Shown here: in pieces, positions 9,559 to 17,590 of the stretch
Numbering within the stretch: the first letter of the stretch is position 1
How the letters are laid out: each line of letters begins with the position of its first letter
Assembly: GCA_947377865.1 (NCBI GenBank)
Contig: CANCHK010000012.1
Location: 1 to 45,908, forward strand
Direction: 5' to 3'
Origin: Opitutia bacterium
GTDB lineage: Bacteria; Verrucomicrobiota; Verrucomicrobiia; Opitutales; UBA953
Length of the DNA: 45,908 bases
The notes under the pieces: model-generated
Told to the model about the DNA's origin: nothing
The model's database searches: none
The model's input: only the letters and a program-made list of their open reading frames with translations
Translations under genes and position numbers: made by a program

Positions 9559-12500
9559 TGGCTTTGAGCCAGCGCATGGAGATCACCTTGAAGCGCCGTC
9601 CGAGTACGTTGTTTACCTTGGTAAGGGCGGTGCTGACCGAGGCGTCGGTCGCAGAGGAAGGGGCGATTTTGAGAGGACGCGGCGCGCTGTTACCCGTCTC
9701 CGGCGCGTTGGTTGGGTCGACGAATTCAGGGAGACGCTGCACAACGACTTCCATCCAGGCCGAACCGGTTTCGCCGCTACTCTGGGCGGCTTCGCCAAAG
9801 CAGCGCAGGGTGAAGGTGTCGGAATGGGTCGTCAGGGCTGAGCCCAGACTTTGTAGAAGGTCCGATTGCAGGAGGTTGCCAGGGGCGGCGAGCGCTGTGT
9901 GGAGTGGGTTAGCACTCAAGACCGGACGGGAGATCTCGACGTTCTCAGGGTTGGGGAAGGTGCCAGCGGTCGCCGTTGCCAACTTGCTTGTGGTTATCTC
10001 GTAATTACCGGTCTTCTTTGAAAGGGGTGAATAGGGCGTGGCTCCCGTGTTATCGCGGTCGGCACGCAGGATGGCGGCCTGTAATGTTCCCGTACGATTG
10101 GCCCATGTGTCGGTTGAAAGGAAACGATTGATGAACTCGGAGAGGCCGAGGTAAGGCGTAGCTGGCTTGGTGAGTCCGCCGAAGAGACGGGCACCTGGCG
10201 TCCTCACGATGTCGCGCTCAGAGCGTTGGCTGAGGCCAAAGCGTAGCTTGTTTTCATCGACGATTGCCTTGGCGAGAGCCGCAATCTGTGTGTCGGAGAG
10301 GTTGGCGAATCCTGACCAGTTGGACGGATCGCCGATGTTGTTCGCTGCTGGCGTAACGGCGCTGGCCTTTCGCTGGATACGCGGGAAGCGGGCATTGGTA
10401 TCGGCTGCGGGGTAGCTCTTGGAGAGATTGGCGATGGCGAAAGCCTTAGCGGAGCCGAGGAGCGAGGTCCAAGCCTCGACCGAGGTAGAATTCACATTAA
10501 AGGCGCCCTTGTTCAGTAGCACTGATGCCGTGCGGCGGTAGTCGGCAAGGGCAGTCTTTAGGGTTTCCGCGTCTTTGCCCGAGCCCTCGAGGCTGAAGCG
10601 CGGATTATCCAGAGGGGTGCCGTCGACCACGAAATTTTTGATGACCTCGGAGGCGGATTTGAGTTCGTGATCGGGGTCGGAGGCGAGTGTCTTGCTGGAG
10701 CTCTTTGTTGTGATGTCCGGGGGCGTCGCCGTCACCGGCGTAACCGCGCCGGCGATTCCCATCTTCATCCATGGGGCGATGCTGGAGAGGAAGAAACCGT
10801 CCCACAGCGCTGCGTTCAGGAGGTAGGTCTCGTCGAGCTCCGTCCAGTTGGCCCCGTTTTCCTGGTAGGCCTTGGAGGCTTCCACGTAGGGACTGGCGAA
10901 GCTGTTGCCGATGCTGAGAAGGGGTTGCTGGTCGCGGACGCCGAGGTTGGCGTGGGCGAAGTGGGCGAGCGACGTCGGTTGGACTAAGGGTATCTCAGCC
11001 AGCACGACGGTGTCGGAGCCGTTGGAGGACATCGAGTAGCCGCCGTAGGCTTTCTTGCCGTTGGTGCCGGGGGGGAATTCTAATAGGTTCTCCCATGCGC
11101 CATTGCGAACGCTGAGCTGGTAGCTCGGGGTGGCGCCTCGATATCCAGCTGAGGCTCCGCTGATTCCAGGTCTCCGCCCTCCAGCGCTAGCGCGTTGCAC
11201 CGCAGCGAGAGGGTTGGAGTGGGTGAGTGAGGGGAAGGGGGCACCAGCGGCATCGGCCGGCTTGGCGGTGATATCAATCACCGAGATTAGATCAGGTTCC
11301 AGTGTGGGTTGGGTGCTTCCGGGGAGTCCGTCCAAGGTCTTGTTGCGGACGTGTCGCCAGCTCAGGAAGAACTTCTCCCCAGGGTTCGGATATTTGGTGG
11401 AGTTAATGTCCGTGAAGACAATCTCCGAGGCTTCGCTGTTGTTGTAGAAGAAATTTGTTTTCTTCAGGGACGCGCTGGTCGAGCTGCTGCTGTCCAGGAT
11501 TAACTCGTCCTTCGGGCGGCAGGCAATGGCGTGGCGTATTCGGATATTATCCGCAGGAATGATTTCCATCCCGATGGGCGATGCGATGTCAAAGGCGGCT
11601 TCGGCGGCCGTGCCAAGATTCCAGTCGAGCACGTTATCACGGAACCCCCCTCGGGTGCTGTAGGCGTTACCCAGCACGATATCCTTGCTCCATTCGCCGA
11701 ACTTGGGTTCGCAGGAGAAGACGCGAAATTCGCCGGGTTCCAATGTGATGGGTGTGATGGGTGTGCTTGTCCCTGCATCGCCTTCGCTCGTGTCGTTGGC
11801 TAGGTAGAGTCGGAAGGTGTCGTCATCGTCTACTTCGCCGCTCTGTCTTTTAAAGAAGTCGGTGAGTGAAGTCTCGAAGATTGCAGGTGAACCGACGCCG
11901 TATTGCTTGAAGCGAAACTTCCACCCAGCGATGTCAGCTACGGACAGGGCGACCCCGAATGGTCGTTTGACCGTGGATCGCGAGGTGCTGGCATCGGGCT
12001 GCCAGGTCATGCGCACGTTGTAAGGATTATGCATCACGACGATTGGCGTGATGTTGATACGAAGGTCGACGGTCTCGACTTGGTACCAGAAGATATTTTT
12101 ACCGATTTTAATCTGTTTCCATTCGAACCACTGCATCTTGTTGACGCTGAAAGCTAGCGAGATGCGTTGTACGTAGGGGGTGGCCGAAACCGCCAGAGGG
12201 CGAGTTACGATACTCCCGGTGTCGCCGTTAAGCATGTCAGAGGCGTTGGGGTTAAGGGCGCCGCTAGAAGTCGTCTGGTCAGCGTTGTAGATGTCAGAAT
12301 AGCCGTAGATGCGGTTGCGCAGGCTGTTGTCAGAGAGTCCGCTGCTATAAGGCGTACCGTTTGGGTGGGCCGCCGCGACGTTGGGCCAGAGTGTCCGGGC
12401 CAGTAATGTCGGGGTCGTTGTGGTGCGATCCCCGCCGGTCGCGGCCGACCAACCGAGGGATTTATAGAGTCGGTGATAGTCTCGCAGTGCCCACCAAGTC

Positions 12501-13639
12501 GGCCCGCGCAGCGTGAGAATGTCACTACTCCCGGAAGGCTTATGGGTATGGGTGAAGATGGGCGCAGCGTAGAACTCTTTGATGCCGAACTGAGTGTTGA
12601 GCACTGGCATTGGCATGTCGGCGAAGGCGGAGACCTCCGGGTCCAAGCCGACGGCGTAATCTCTTCCGACGTGTGTAGCGGCTGCGCCGGCTGCGCCTTG
12701 TCCAAATTCGGTGGCGGCGAACTGGTCGTCGGCCAGCTCGAATGCGGTCGAGAGGTCGCGCTTGAGTCCGCCATGAAGCGAATCCGAAAGGACGCCGGAC
12801 GAGACGGTGGTAATGTCGTGGAAGTGTTTGCGGATATCCGTCGAGCCTGCGGCGAAGAGCGCCGCGTCGACGCCACTGATAAGGGGGGCTTCCTTGAGTT
12901 GGCTGAAGTAATTCAGCTGGGCTGGATTAGCCAGATTTTTGAGGAGCCCTTGTGTGATGGGGCTTCTTACTGAAATGAGTTGCTCGGCATTGTTGGGGTC
13001 TTCCGAGCGGGTCTCGCGCAGGTTGACCCTTGCCTTGATGCCTTCGTCGCCGATCCAATAGGCGTAAGCGCCGGATACATCGTTGTCGGGTAGGCTGATC
13101 TTGGGCAACGAGACGAGCCCGCTGGGCTTGTTGCTGTCGGCAGCGGCCGCGCTGGCGGTGCCAACCAGCGGGACCAACGTGTCGTTGCCTGGGTTATATC
13201 CGGTCTGCCAAGGGGGCCAGTAACCCGAAGGGTACGTCGGCGAGGTGCCTGTCTGGAAGAGCGATACCGATTGCGTGCCGGCTGTTTGGTCGGCGCGACC
13301 TGAGATTAGCCATGAGGGAGGAAGGTCGGGAAAATCCGAACGCCAGACTCCGGTCCACATTGGGTTCCTGACCGTGGCGGTGGTCGCTTCTGGTTGCGTG
13401 ATCTCAGCCCGTGCGGTGGCGCGTCGGTCCGGGCCGGCTTCCTGCTGGAGGTGCGCGAGCGCCAGGCGCATTGAGACGACCGCATTGAGCCGCGCCCGGG
13501 TGGCCAGTTGCTGACTCATCGCCATCCGCGATTCCACGGTGACGAAAGCTGAGATGGTGAGCACAAGCATGACCATGGCTGCCATCATCGTGAGCGACAG
13601 GATGAGGCTGAAGCCGGGTCTACGCTTGGTGTGTTTCAT
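9548..13639 (-). CDS. Giant prepilin-like protein, Verru_Chthon cassette protein A type
   Basis: The preferred start at 13639 (MKHTKRRPGFSLILSLTMMA) gives 1363 residues. It opens with a basic patch, a G-F prepilin-peptidase-like site and one long hydrophobic helix, as in type IV pilin or PilX-like pseudopilins; the usual Glu at position +5 is absent. The post-helix stretch LARLN-like (LATRARLNAVVSMRLALAHLQ) followed by EAGPDRRATARAEI matches what I recall of the Verrucomicrobia-specific cassette protein A family. The rest is a large, probably beta-rich exported region full of Ser, Thr, Asn and Gly. An in-frame start at 13831 would add 64 residues ahead of the pilin motif and is unlikely. The next gene overlaps its end. 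Cassette partners B, C and D are not visible nearby. Confidence 0.8.
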   Translation of the reverse strand: MKHTKRRPGFSLILSLTMMAAMVMLVLTISAFVTVESRMAMSQQLATRARLNAVVSMRLALAHLQQEAGPDRRATARAEITQPEATTATVRNPMWTGVWRSDFPDLPPSWLISGRADQTAGTQSVSLFQTGTSPTYPSGYWPPWQTGYNPGNDTLVPLVGTASAAAADSNKPSGLVSLPKISLPDNDVSGAYAYWIGDEGIKARVNLRETRSEDPNNAEQLISVRSPITQGLLKNLANPAQLNYFSQLKEAPLISGVDAALFAAGSTDIRKHFHDITTVSSGVLSDSLHGGLKRDLSTAFELADDQFAATEFGQGAAGAAATHVGRDYAVGLDPEVSAFADMPMPVLNTQFGIKEFYAAPIFTHTHKPSGSSDILTLRGPTWWALRDYHRLYKSLGWSAATGGDRTTTTPTLLARTLWPNVAAAHPNGTPYSSGLSDNSLRNRIYGYSDIYNADQTTSSGALNPNASDMLNGDTGSIVTRPLAVSATPYVQRISLAFSVNKMQWFEWKQIKIGKNIFWYQVETVDLRINITPIVVMHNPYNVRMTWQPDASTSRSTVKRPFGVALSVADIAGWKFRFKQYGVGSPAIFETSLTDFFKRQSGEVDDDDTFRLYLANDTSEGDAGTSTPITPITLEPGEFRVFSCEPKFGEWSKDIVLGNAYSTRGGFRDNVLDWNLGTAAEAAFDIASPIGMEIIPADNIRIRHAIACRPKDELILDSSSSTSASLKKTNFFYNNSEASEIVFTDINSTKYPNPGEKFFLSWRHVRNKTLDGLPGSTQPTLEPDLISVIDITAKPADAAGAPFPSLTHSNPLAAVQRASAGGRRPGISGASAGYRGATPSYQLSVRNGAWENLLEFPPGTNGKKAYGGYSMSSNGSDTVVLAEIPLVQPTSLAHFAHANLGVRDQQPLLSIGNSFASPYVEASKAYQENGANWTELDETYLLNAALWDGFFLSSIAPWMKMGIAGAVTPVTATPPDITTKSSSKTLASDPDHELKSASEVIKNFVVDGTPLDNPRFSLEGSGKDAETLKTALADYRRTASVLLNKGAFNVNSTSVEAWTSLLGSAKAFAIANLSKSYPAADTNARFPRIQRKASAVTPAANNIGDPSNWSGFANLSDTQIAALAKAIVDENKLRFGLSQRSERDIVRTPGARLFGGLTKPATPYLGLSEFINRFLSTDTWANRTGTLQAAILRADRDNTGATPYSPLSKKTGNYEITTSKLATATAGTFPNPENVEISRPVLSANPLHTALAAPGNLLQSDLLQSLGSALTTHSDTFTLRCFGEAAQSSGETGSAWMEVVVQRLPEFVDPTNAPETGNSAPRPLKIAPSSATDASVSTALTKVNNVLGRRFKVISMRWLKANEI

Positions 13640-13843
13640 GCCGGAACTACCCTCGAGCAGTGTGAATATTAATATACGAGAGAGGCAGGGTTGCAAGGGC
13701 CTACCTTCTTGTAGTGAGCGGCCTGTTATCGGTCCTAATCCGTCATTTAGCCGATAGGCCGATATATTCTTAATCTGACCCAAGAATAAAGGCATGAAAT
13801 AAGTGTTTAAAGTCCGAGGAAGATGCGGCAAGATTCAGCCACG
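13640..13843. promoter_or_regulatory. Divergent intergenic region with weak promoter-like sites
   Basis: This 204-bp gap between divergent genes is visibly AT-richer than its surroundings. On the minus strand, TTGCAA (13696-13691) and TATTAA (13674-13669) are 16 bases apart and could be the -35 and -10 of the giant prepilin-like gene. On the plus side there is an inverted pair TATCGG/CCGATA (about 13728 and 13753) with a further CCGATA nearby, and an AT-rich stretch GATATATTCTTAAT. Assignments are by eye only. Confidence 0.35.
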
Positions 13844-14080
13844 ATGAAAACCCCGCTCCTCGCCTCCGTCTTTCTTCTGGCTGCTATCGCCGTATTCGGC
13901 GCCTCTGCTGGTACTGGAGGTTTCGTTCCCCCGGTGACGACTCCTACCACGACCCCTCCCTCCACCTCCTGTCCCAAGACGGGCTCCAAGGAGACCGAAA
14001 AGAAGGAAGTAGAAAAGAAGGAAGCCCCCAAGAAGGTCGAGAAGAAGGACGACGACAAGTGGCCTGCTAAGCGTTCGTAA
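13844..14080 (+). CDS. Small exported Lys/Glu-rich protein, unknown function
   Basis: The 78-residue product starts MKTPLLASVFLLAAIAVFGASAG, a typical signal peptide. It continues with a Thr/Pro segment (VPPVTTPTTTPPSTSC) containing one Cys, and a highly charged tail made of EKKE/KKVEKK repeats. An in-frame ATG at 13823 would add seven residues; it lies directly against GAGGAAG, too close for normal Shine-Dalgarno use. No family is recognised. The charged tail suggests a surface, cell-wall or polyanion-binding role, which is only inference. An intrinsic terminator follows 23 bp after the stop. Confidence 0.6.
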   Translation: MKTPLLASVFLLAAIAVFGASAGTGGFVPPVTTPTTTPPSTSCPKTGSKETEKKEVEKKEAPKKVEKKDDDKWPAKRS

Positions 14081-14103
14081 TCGTTTTAACGTTCACGCAG
14101 CCC

Positions 14104-14134
14104 AAAGGGTCGGACATCTGTCCGGCCCTTTTTG
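14104..14134 (+). terminator. Intrinsic terminator
   Basis: The stem AAAGGGTCGGAC / GTCCGGCCCTTT with loop ATCT runs into TTTTTGTTT. There is one G-U wobble. It lies just downstream of the small Lys/Glu-rich gene. Confidence 0.85.
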
Positions 14135-14176
14135 TTTCCGCTTGTCGGGTGCCGTAGGTTCGCACGAAGAATGGGT

Positions 14177-14392
14177 ATGCGACACTTAGTCCTGCTCATC
14201 GTCTCCGCCGTTCTCCTCTTTGCCGCCGATACTACGCGCTCCGTGCCGCCGAAAGCTGCGCCGAAATATCAGGACGGCAGCTGCTGCGACAAGGCGGCGA
14301 AGAAGGGCGAGAAGTGCCTCCATCCTTGCTGCGTGAAGGCGGCCAAGGCCGACAAGGTCTGCGATCGTTGCAACGAGCCGGCGAAGAAGTGA
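14177..14392 (+). CDS. Small exported Cys-rich protein, unknown function
   Basis: The 71-residue protein begins MRHLVLLIVSAVLLFAADT, a signal peptide. The mature part carries seven Cys in the pattern CC-x10-C-x3-CC-x10-C-x2-C, spaced by Lys/Ala-rich segments. This could form disulfides or bind metal outside the cytoplasm. In-frame alternatives are ATG at 14171 (adds M-G) and 14132; the latter adds an Arg-rich stretch and overlaps the preceding terminator, so it is unlikely. I do not recognise the family. The exported methyltransferase-like gene begins 34 bp downstream on the same strand, so the two may be co-transcribed. Confidence 0.6.
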   Translation: MRHLVLLIVSAVLLFAADTTRSVPPKAAPKYQDGSCCDKAAKKGEKCLHPCCVKAAKADKVCDRCNEPAKK

Positions 14393-14426
14393 TGCGCCGC
14401 ACGGTCGCGCTTGCGGGCGTCCGGCC

Positions 14427-15185
14427 ATGTCGCAGTCTGGGTTCATGCTGAAGCGTCACCCCTTGCTTTCTTCCGTCCTGCTGCTGGGCGGAGCCGTCCT
14501 CCTTTTCTTCTGGTCGCGTCCAGTCTCCGCCGCCCCTGTGGCGGTTCCGGTGAAATATGAAGCCTGTGCCGCTTCGTCCGATGGCATCGGCAAAGTCTGG
14601 TTGGGCCGCGAAATCGCCCAGGTGATGGGCCATCCTGGCATTGGCTGGCTGGAGCGAACCGATCGCGAGAAAGAAGAGGCGCCTTCGAAGGCGATTGCCT
14701 TGCTGGAGCTGGCACCCGACGCCGTCCTAGCCGATATCGGCGCGGGCTCGGGCTATTATTCTTTCCGTATCGCCCCGAAACTGCCGCAGGGCAAGGTCGT
14801 CGCGGTGGATATCCAGCCGGAGATGCTGGATTTCCTGAAGGTCGAATCCGCCAAGCTCGGAGTGAAGAACGTGCAGCCCCATCTGGGTGCAATCGATGAC
14901 GTGAAGCTCCCCCCAGCCTCGATCGATGCTGCCCTAATGGTCGACGCCTACCATGAATTCGACCACCCGGTGGAGATGCTGGCCTCGCTCCGTTCGGCCT
15001 TGAAATCAAAAGGCCGTATCTACCTCCTGGAGTATCGCGCGGAGGATGACAACGTGCCGATCAAGCCGCACCACAAGATGACCGAGGCGCAGGCCCGCAA
15101 GGAATTCGAAGCCGCTGGCTTCCGATTCGTCGTCAACAAGCCAGACCTGCCGTGGCAGCACCTGCTGATCTTTGAGAAGCCTTGA
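14427..15185 (+). CDS. Exported class I SAM-dependent methyltransferase-like protein
   Basis: The 252-residue protein has an N-terminal hydrophobic signal or anchor (HPLLSSVLLLGGAVLLFFW, about residues 11-29) followed by PVSAAP, a possible cleavage site. A Rossmann methyltransferase fold follows, with motif I ADIGAGSGYYSFRIA near residue 105, the acidic ribose-binding loop VVAVDIQPEML, and post-motif VDAYHEFDHPVEML. The stretch GREIAQVMGHPGIGWLERTDRE precedes the fold and is shared by other exported methyltransferase-like proteins I recall from Planctomycetes and Verrucomicrobia. SAM outside the cytoplasm is not expected, so the location or chemistry is puzzling. The ATG at 14445 is an alternative start six codons in. 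It is preceded by a small Cys-rich exported gene. Confidence 0.8.
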   Translation: MSQSGFMLKRHPLLSSVLLLGGAVLLFFWSRPVSAAPVAVPVKYEACAASSDGIGKVWLGREIAQVMGHPGIGWLERTDREKEEAPSKAIALLELAPDAVLADIGAGSGYYSFRIAPKLPQGKVVAVDIQPEMLDFLKVESAKLGVKNVQPHLGAIDDVKLPPASIDAALMVDAYHEFDHPVEMLASLRSALKSKGRIYLLEYRAEDDNVPIKPHHKMTEAQARKEFEAAGFRFVVNKPDLPWQHLLIFEKP

Positions 15186-15598
15186 GCGCGCTTAGTAGAT
15201 ATGACTGATTCTGCCGACTAAGCCGCGTTTCGTTGAGTTTATTCTGGGTTTATTTCGACACCCTGGCTCGCCATGACGCCATAATCCTCGTCCACGAGGT
15301 GTCGTTTAAATTCACATATCCGATTGTTATACGAGCGTGACCGTCCGTCGATGCAAGCGGTTATCTTTGTCCATGCGGATTTCCGATCCCGTCGTGCGCG
15401 TCGATTAAACGAAATGGCTTCGAGAAGCCGGATTGCCCTGCCGGTCAGTTATCGGTCACGGAACTTCATTTATACTAATTACGTTTGCGGCATCGCCGAA
15501 GGACTTGTCGCAAACGTCATAATCATAAGCCTTCGTTTGTAGTTAAAAACAAACTACAATCTTGATGATCTCGTGAGGTGATCTAGATTGTCTGAGCC
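15186..15598. other. 413-bp AT-richer intergenic region with inverted repeats
   Basis: No convincing gene is present; the one 72-codon frame (15324-15542) has no ribosome binding site or recognisable protein character. Base composition is clearly more AT-rich than the flanks. Structured elements include ACGTTTGCG (15481-15489) with CGCAAACGT (15509-15517), enclosing a smaller CGGC/GCCG hairpin. A second is TTGTAGTT (15537-15544) with AACTACAA (15552-15559) around an A-rich loop. TATACT at 15471-15476 could be a -10 box. The region may hold the promoter and a structured 5' leader of the 15599 gene, or a small RNA. Confidence 0.5.
15187..15230 (+). terminator. Possible terminator hairpin after the methyltransferase gene
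   Basis: An interrupted 9-bp stem, CGCGCTTAG (15187-15195) with CTAAGCCGCG (15218-15227, one bulged C), encloses a 22-base loop. It is followed by TTTCGTTGAGTTT. The loop is long and the T-run is poor, so the call is tentative. Confidence 0.35.
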
Positions 15599-15943
15599 AT
15601 GAAAAACATATCAATGCTCAGTGCTCTTCTCCTCACGCTCTCCGTCTGCGCCGTTTCCGCGGCACCGACGACTGCGACGCGCAACTCGGCCGCCAAGTCG
15701 AAGGCGCCAGTAAAGCAGTCCGTCGGCAGCCCAACGCTGGGTACCTCTGTCCTCTCCGGAGGTGTTCTTCCGGGATCGGCAGGCGTGCCTAAGCCTCTTG
15801 GTGCCGGACAGGTTTTGGTCGTCGGTTCAGGTGGTACCCTCGTCTGGGGCGGGGTTTCATACCCTGCAGGCACTTATGTCGTCGATAAGGATGGAAAGCT
15901 TGTTCTGGATATGAAGATGTCGATGGGGCCGTTCCGGAAGTAA
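15599..15943 (+). CDS. Small exported protein of unknown function
   Basis: The 114-residue product starts with a signal peptide (MKNISMLSALLLTLSVCAVSAAP, cut near residue 22). A Thr/Ala/Lys/Ser segment follows, then a Gly/Val-rich domain with LGAGQVLVVGSGGTLVWGG, a probable small beta structure. The tail KLVLDMKMSMGPFRK is basic. No family is recognised. The ATG at 15599 has no Shine-Dalgarno at normal spacing; GAGGTGAT lies about 17 bases upstream. The long structured leader and the strong terminator after it suggest a single-gene transcript. Confidence 0.65.
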   Translation: MKNISMLSALLLTLSVCAVSAAPTTATRNSAAKSKAPVKQSVGSPTLGTSVLSGGVLPGSAGVPKPLGAGQVLVVGSGGTLVWGGVSYPAGTYVVDKDGKLVLDMKMSMGPFRK

Positions 15944-15964
15944 TCCTTCTCTTTTAGCTCATCG

Positions 15965-15997
15965 AAAAGGCCGGACTATTGTCCGGCCTTTTTTTGC
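15965..15997 (+). terminator. Intrinsic terminator
   Basis: A perfect 12-bp stem AAAAGGCCGGAC / GTCCGGCCTTTT with loop TATT is followed by a T-run. It lies 21 bp after the small exported gene. The opposite strand also reads stem plus T's, so it may serve the minus-strand oxidoreductase gene weakly. Confidence 0.88.
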
Positions 15998-16094
15998 CAC
16001 TAATCGGCGAAAGAGTTTCTCCGAATGCAAAAAAACCAATGTCGGGCTGTCGTGGCCTGATTCTTTATTCACCGTTAAGAACACCAAGGCGCGC

Positions 16095-17582
16095 TTAGGC
16101 GCCGACGCTCTTCTTGATATCCTTGAGCTGCTGGAACTCCGGCTTCGCGGTGTAATACTTGTCGAGCGGGTAGCAGCCCGAGATGAGTCCGTTGCGCGGG
16201 GCGGTCGTGCAGTCGCTAAAAGTGCGGCAGATGAACTTAGTCTCCATCGCGCCGTTCTTCGCGGCATCAGCGAGCATGGCGGGATAGCTGAGCACCGCTC
16301 GGCCCACGCCGATGGCGTCGCTGCCGCCGGTGCGCAGGATGTGCTGTGCGAGGTGTGGGAGGTATTCCTGGACGTAGCTGAGGCCTGAACTCACGACGAT
16401 CATGCCAGCAGGCGCCTGTGCGCGGACCTCGCGGACCACGCGCACCTGACGGGCGACGTCGATAAGCGGGTCGTGCGCCGGCTGGTAGCCGTCGCTGGGC
16501 GGGTAGGCCGCCGGACGCTGGAGGTGGGGGTTATAGTAGGGCGAGCCGGCGGTGGTGTTGAGGATTTTTACGCCCAGTTCACCGAGCAGTTGCACGAAGG
16601 CGAAGGTCTCGGTGAGGTCGATCTCGGTGGGCTTCGCCTTATTGACGCCGAAAGCGTAGTGATAGGGTAGGCAGGCGGAGAAATCCTCGGGGACGCCGGG
16701 ACCGAGCTTGCCGGGCACGCTCAGGGCGGGGTCCGGACGGAAAGGCACCATGTCAAAGAGGCTGAGGCGCACGCCGATGTCGATGGCGTTACCATCGGCA
16801 CGGATACCGGCGATGATGTCGCGCAGGATGCGGGTACGGTTCTCGAAGGAGCCGCCGAACTTGCCCGGACGCGTGAAGGCGCCGAGGAATTCGTGCAGCA
16901 GGTAGCCGTGGCAATGCTTGATGTCCACGAAGTCGGCGCCGCAATCGCGGGCCACGCGGGCGGCCTTGACGTAGCAGCGGATCAACTCCTCGACGTCGGC
17001 GTCGGTCAGCACCTGGGCGTCCGAGGTCACGTTGAACTTCTTGTCCAGGATCGGGTGGCGGTAGGCCACGCGGGATTCCCAGCGCTTCTTGTCATGCGGG
17101 CGGCAGAAACGGCCGGAGTGCGTGAGCTGGAAGCCGATGACCAGGTCGTCGACCGAACCCCAGCGGGCGAGGTGCTCAGCCTTGAGGATACCGACGAGTT
17201 CCGTGATGCCGGGCTGGTTCTGGTCGTTGATGATCAGCTGGTTCATGTTCGCCCGGCCGTCGGCGCGCACAGCCATGGCTTCGGCGCCGCAGATCAGCTT
17301 GGCGCCGCTCGCGCCGAAGCGCTGCCAGCGGCGCTTCATCTCTTCGGAGATGCCGCCGGTGGTGGTGCCGTCCCAGCCTTCCATCGGATGGATGGCGATG
17401 CGGTTGCCGATGGTCTTGCCATTGACCTTCGTGCGGGCGATCGGCTGCGAGAGGGGATTGCCGGCCCCGGCTTCGATGGTGTCCTCAAGTGAGAGATCGG
17501 CGCCGATGCTGGCGCAATGGGCGCGGAAATCAGCGACGGTCTTGAGCGTCGCGACGCGGGTGAGTTTGAAGGGGGTGGTCAT
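16095..17582 (-). CDS. Old yellow enzyme family NADH:flavin oxidoreductase
   Basis: A predicted FMN enzyme with a TIM barrel that reduces an activated alkene or related group. The start at 17582 (MTTPFKLTRVATL) gives 495 residues; the open frame continues upstream to 18128 only as an artefact across the neighbouring gene. Visible motifs are IAIHPMEGWDG (63-72), FQLTHSGR (151-158), the OYE signature KHCHGYLLHEFLG (222-234), then GGSFENRTR (243-251) and the phosphate-binding IGVGRAVLS near 424. A Cys motif near the C-terminus (Cys452, 458, 470) recalls the [4Fe-4S] site of FadH-type enzymes but lacks the second Cys, with Phe nearby. It lies 8 bp after the DapA-like gene, so they form one transcript. 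The substrate is unknown. Confidence 0.85.
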   Translation of the reverse strand: MTTPFKLTRVATLKTVADFRAHCASIGADLSLEDTIEAGAGNPLSQPIARTKVNGKTIGNRIAIHPMEGWDGTTTGGISEEMKRRWQRFGASGAKLICGAEAMAVRADGRANMNQLIINDQNQPGITELVGILKAEHLARWGSVDDLVIGFQLTHSGRFCRPHDKKRWESRVAYRHPILDKKFNVTSDAQVLTDADVEELIRCYVKAARVARDCGADFVDIKHCHGYLLHEFLGAFTRPGKFGGSFENRTRILRDIIAGIRADGNAIDIGVRLSLFDMVPFRPDPALSVPGKLGPGVPEDFSACLPYHYAFGVNKAKPTEIDLTETFAFVQLLGELGVKILNTTAGSPYYNPHLQRPAAYPPSDGYQPAHDPLIDVARQVRVVREVRAQAPAGMIVVSSGLSYVQEYLPHLAQHILRTGGSDAIGVGRAVLSYPAMLADAAKNGAMETKFICRTFSDCTTAPRNGLISGCYPLDKYYTAKPEFQQLKDIKKSVGA

Positions 17583-17590
17583 GGCGAGGT

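Noticed and set aside
15324-15542. 72-codon open frame in the AT-rich gap
   Set aside because: No ribosome binding site, Arg-rich shadow-like composition, and it runs through the inverted repeats.
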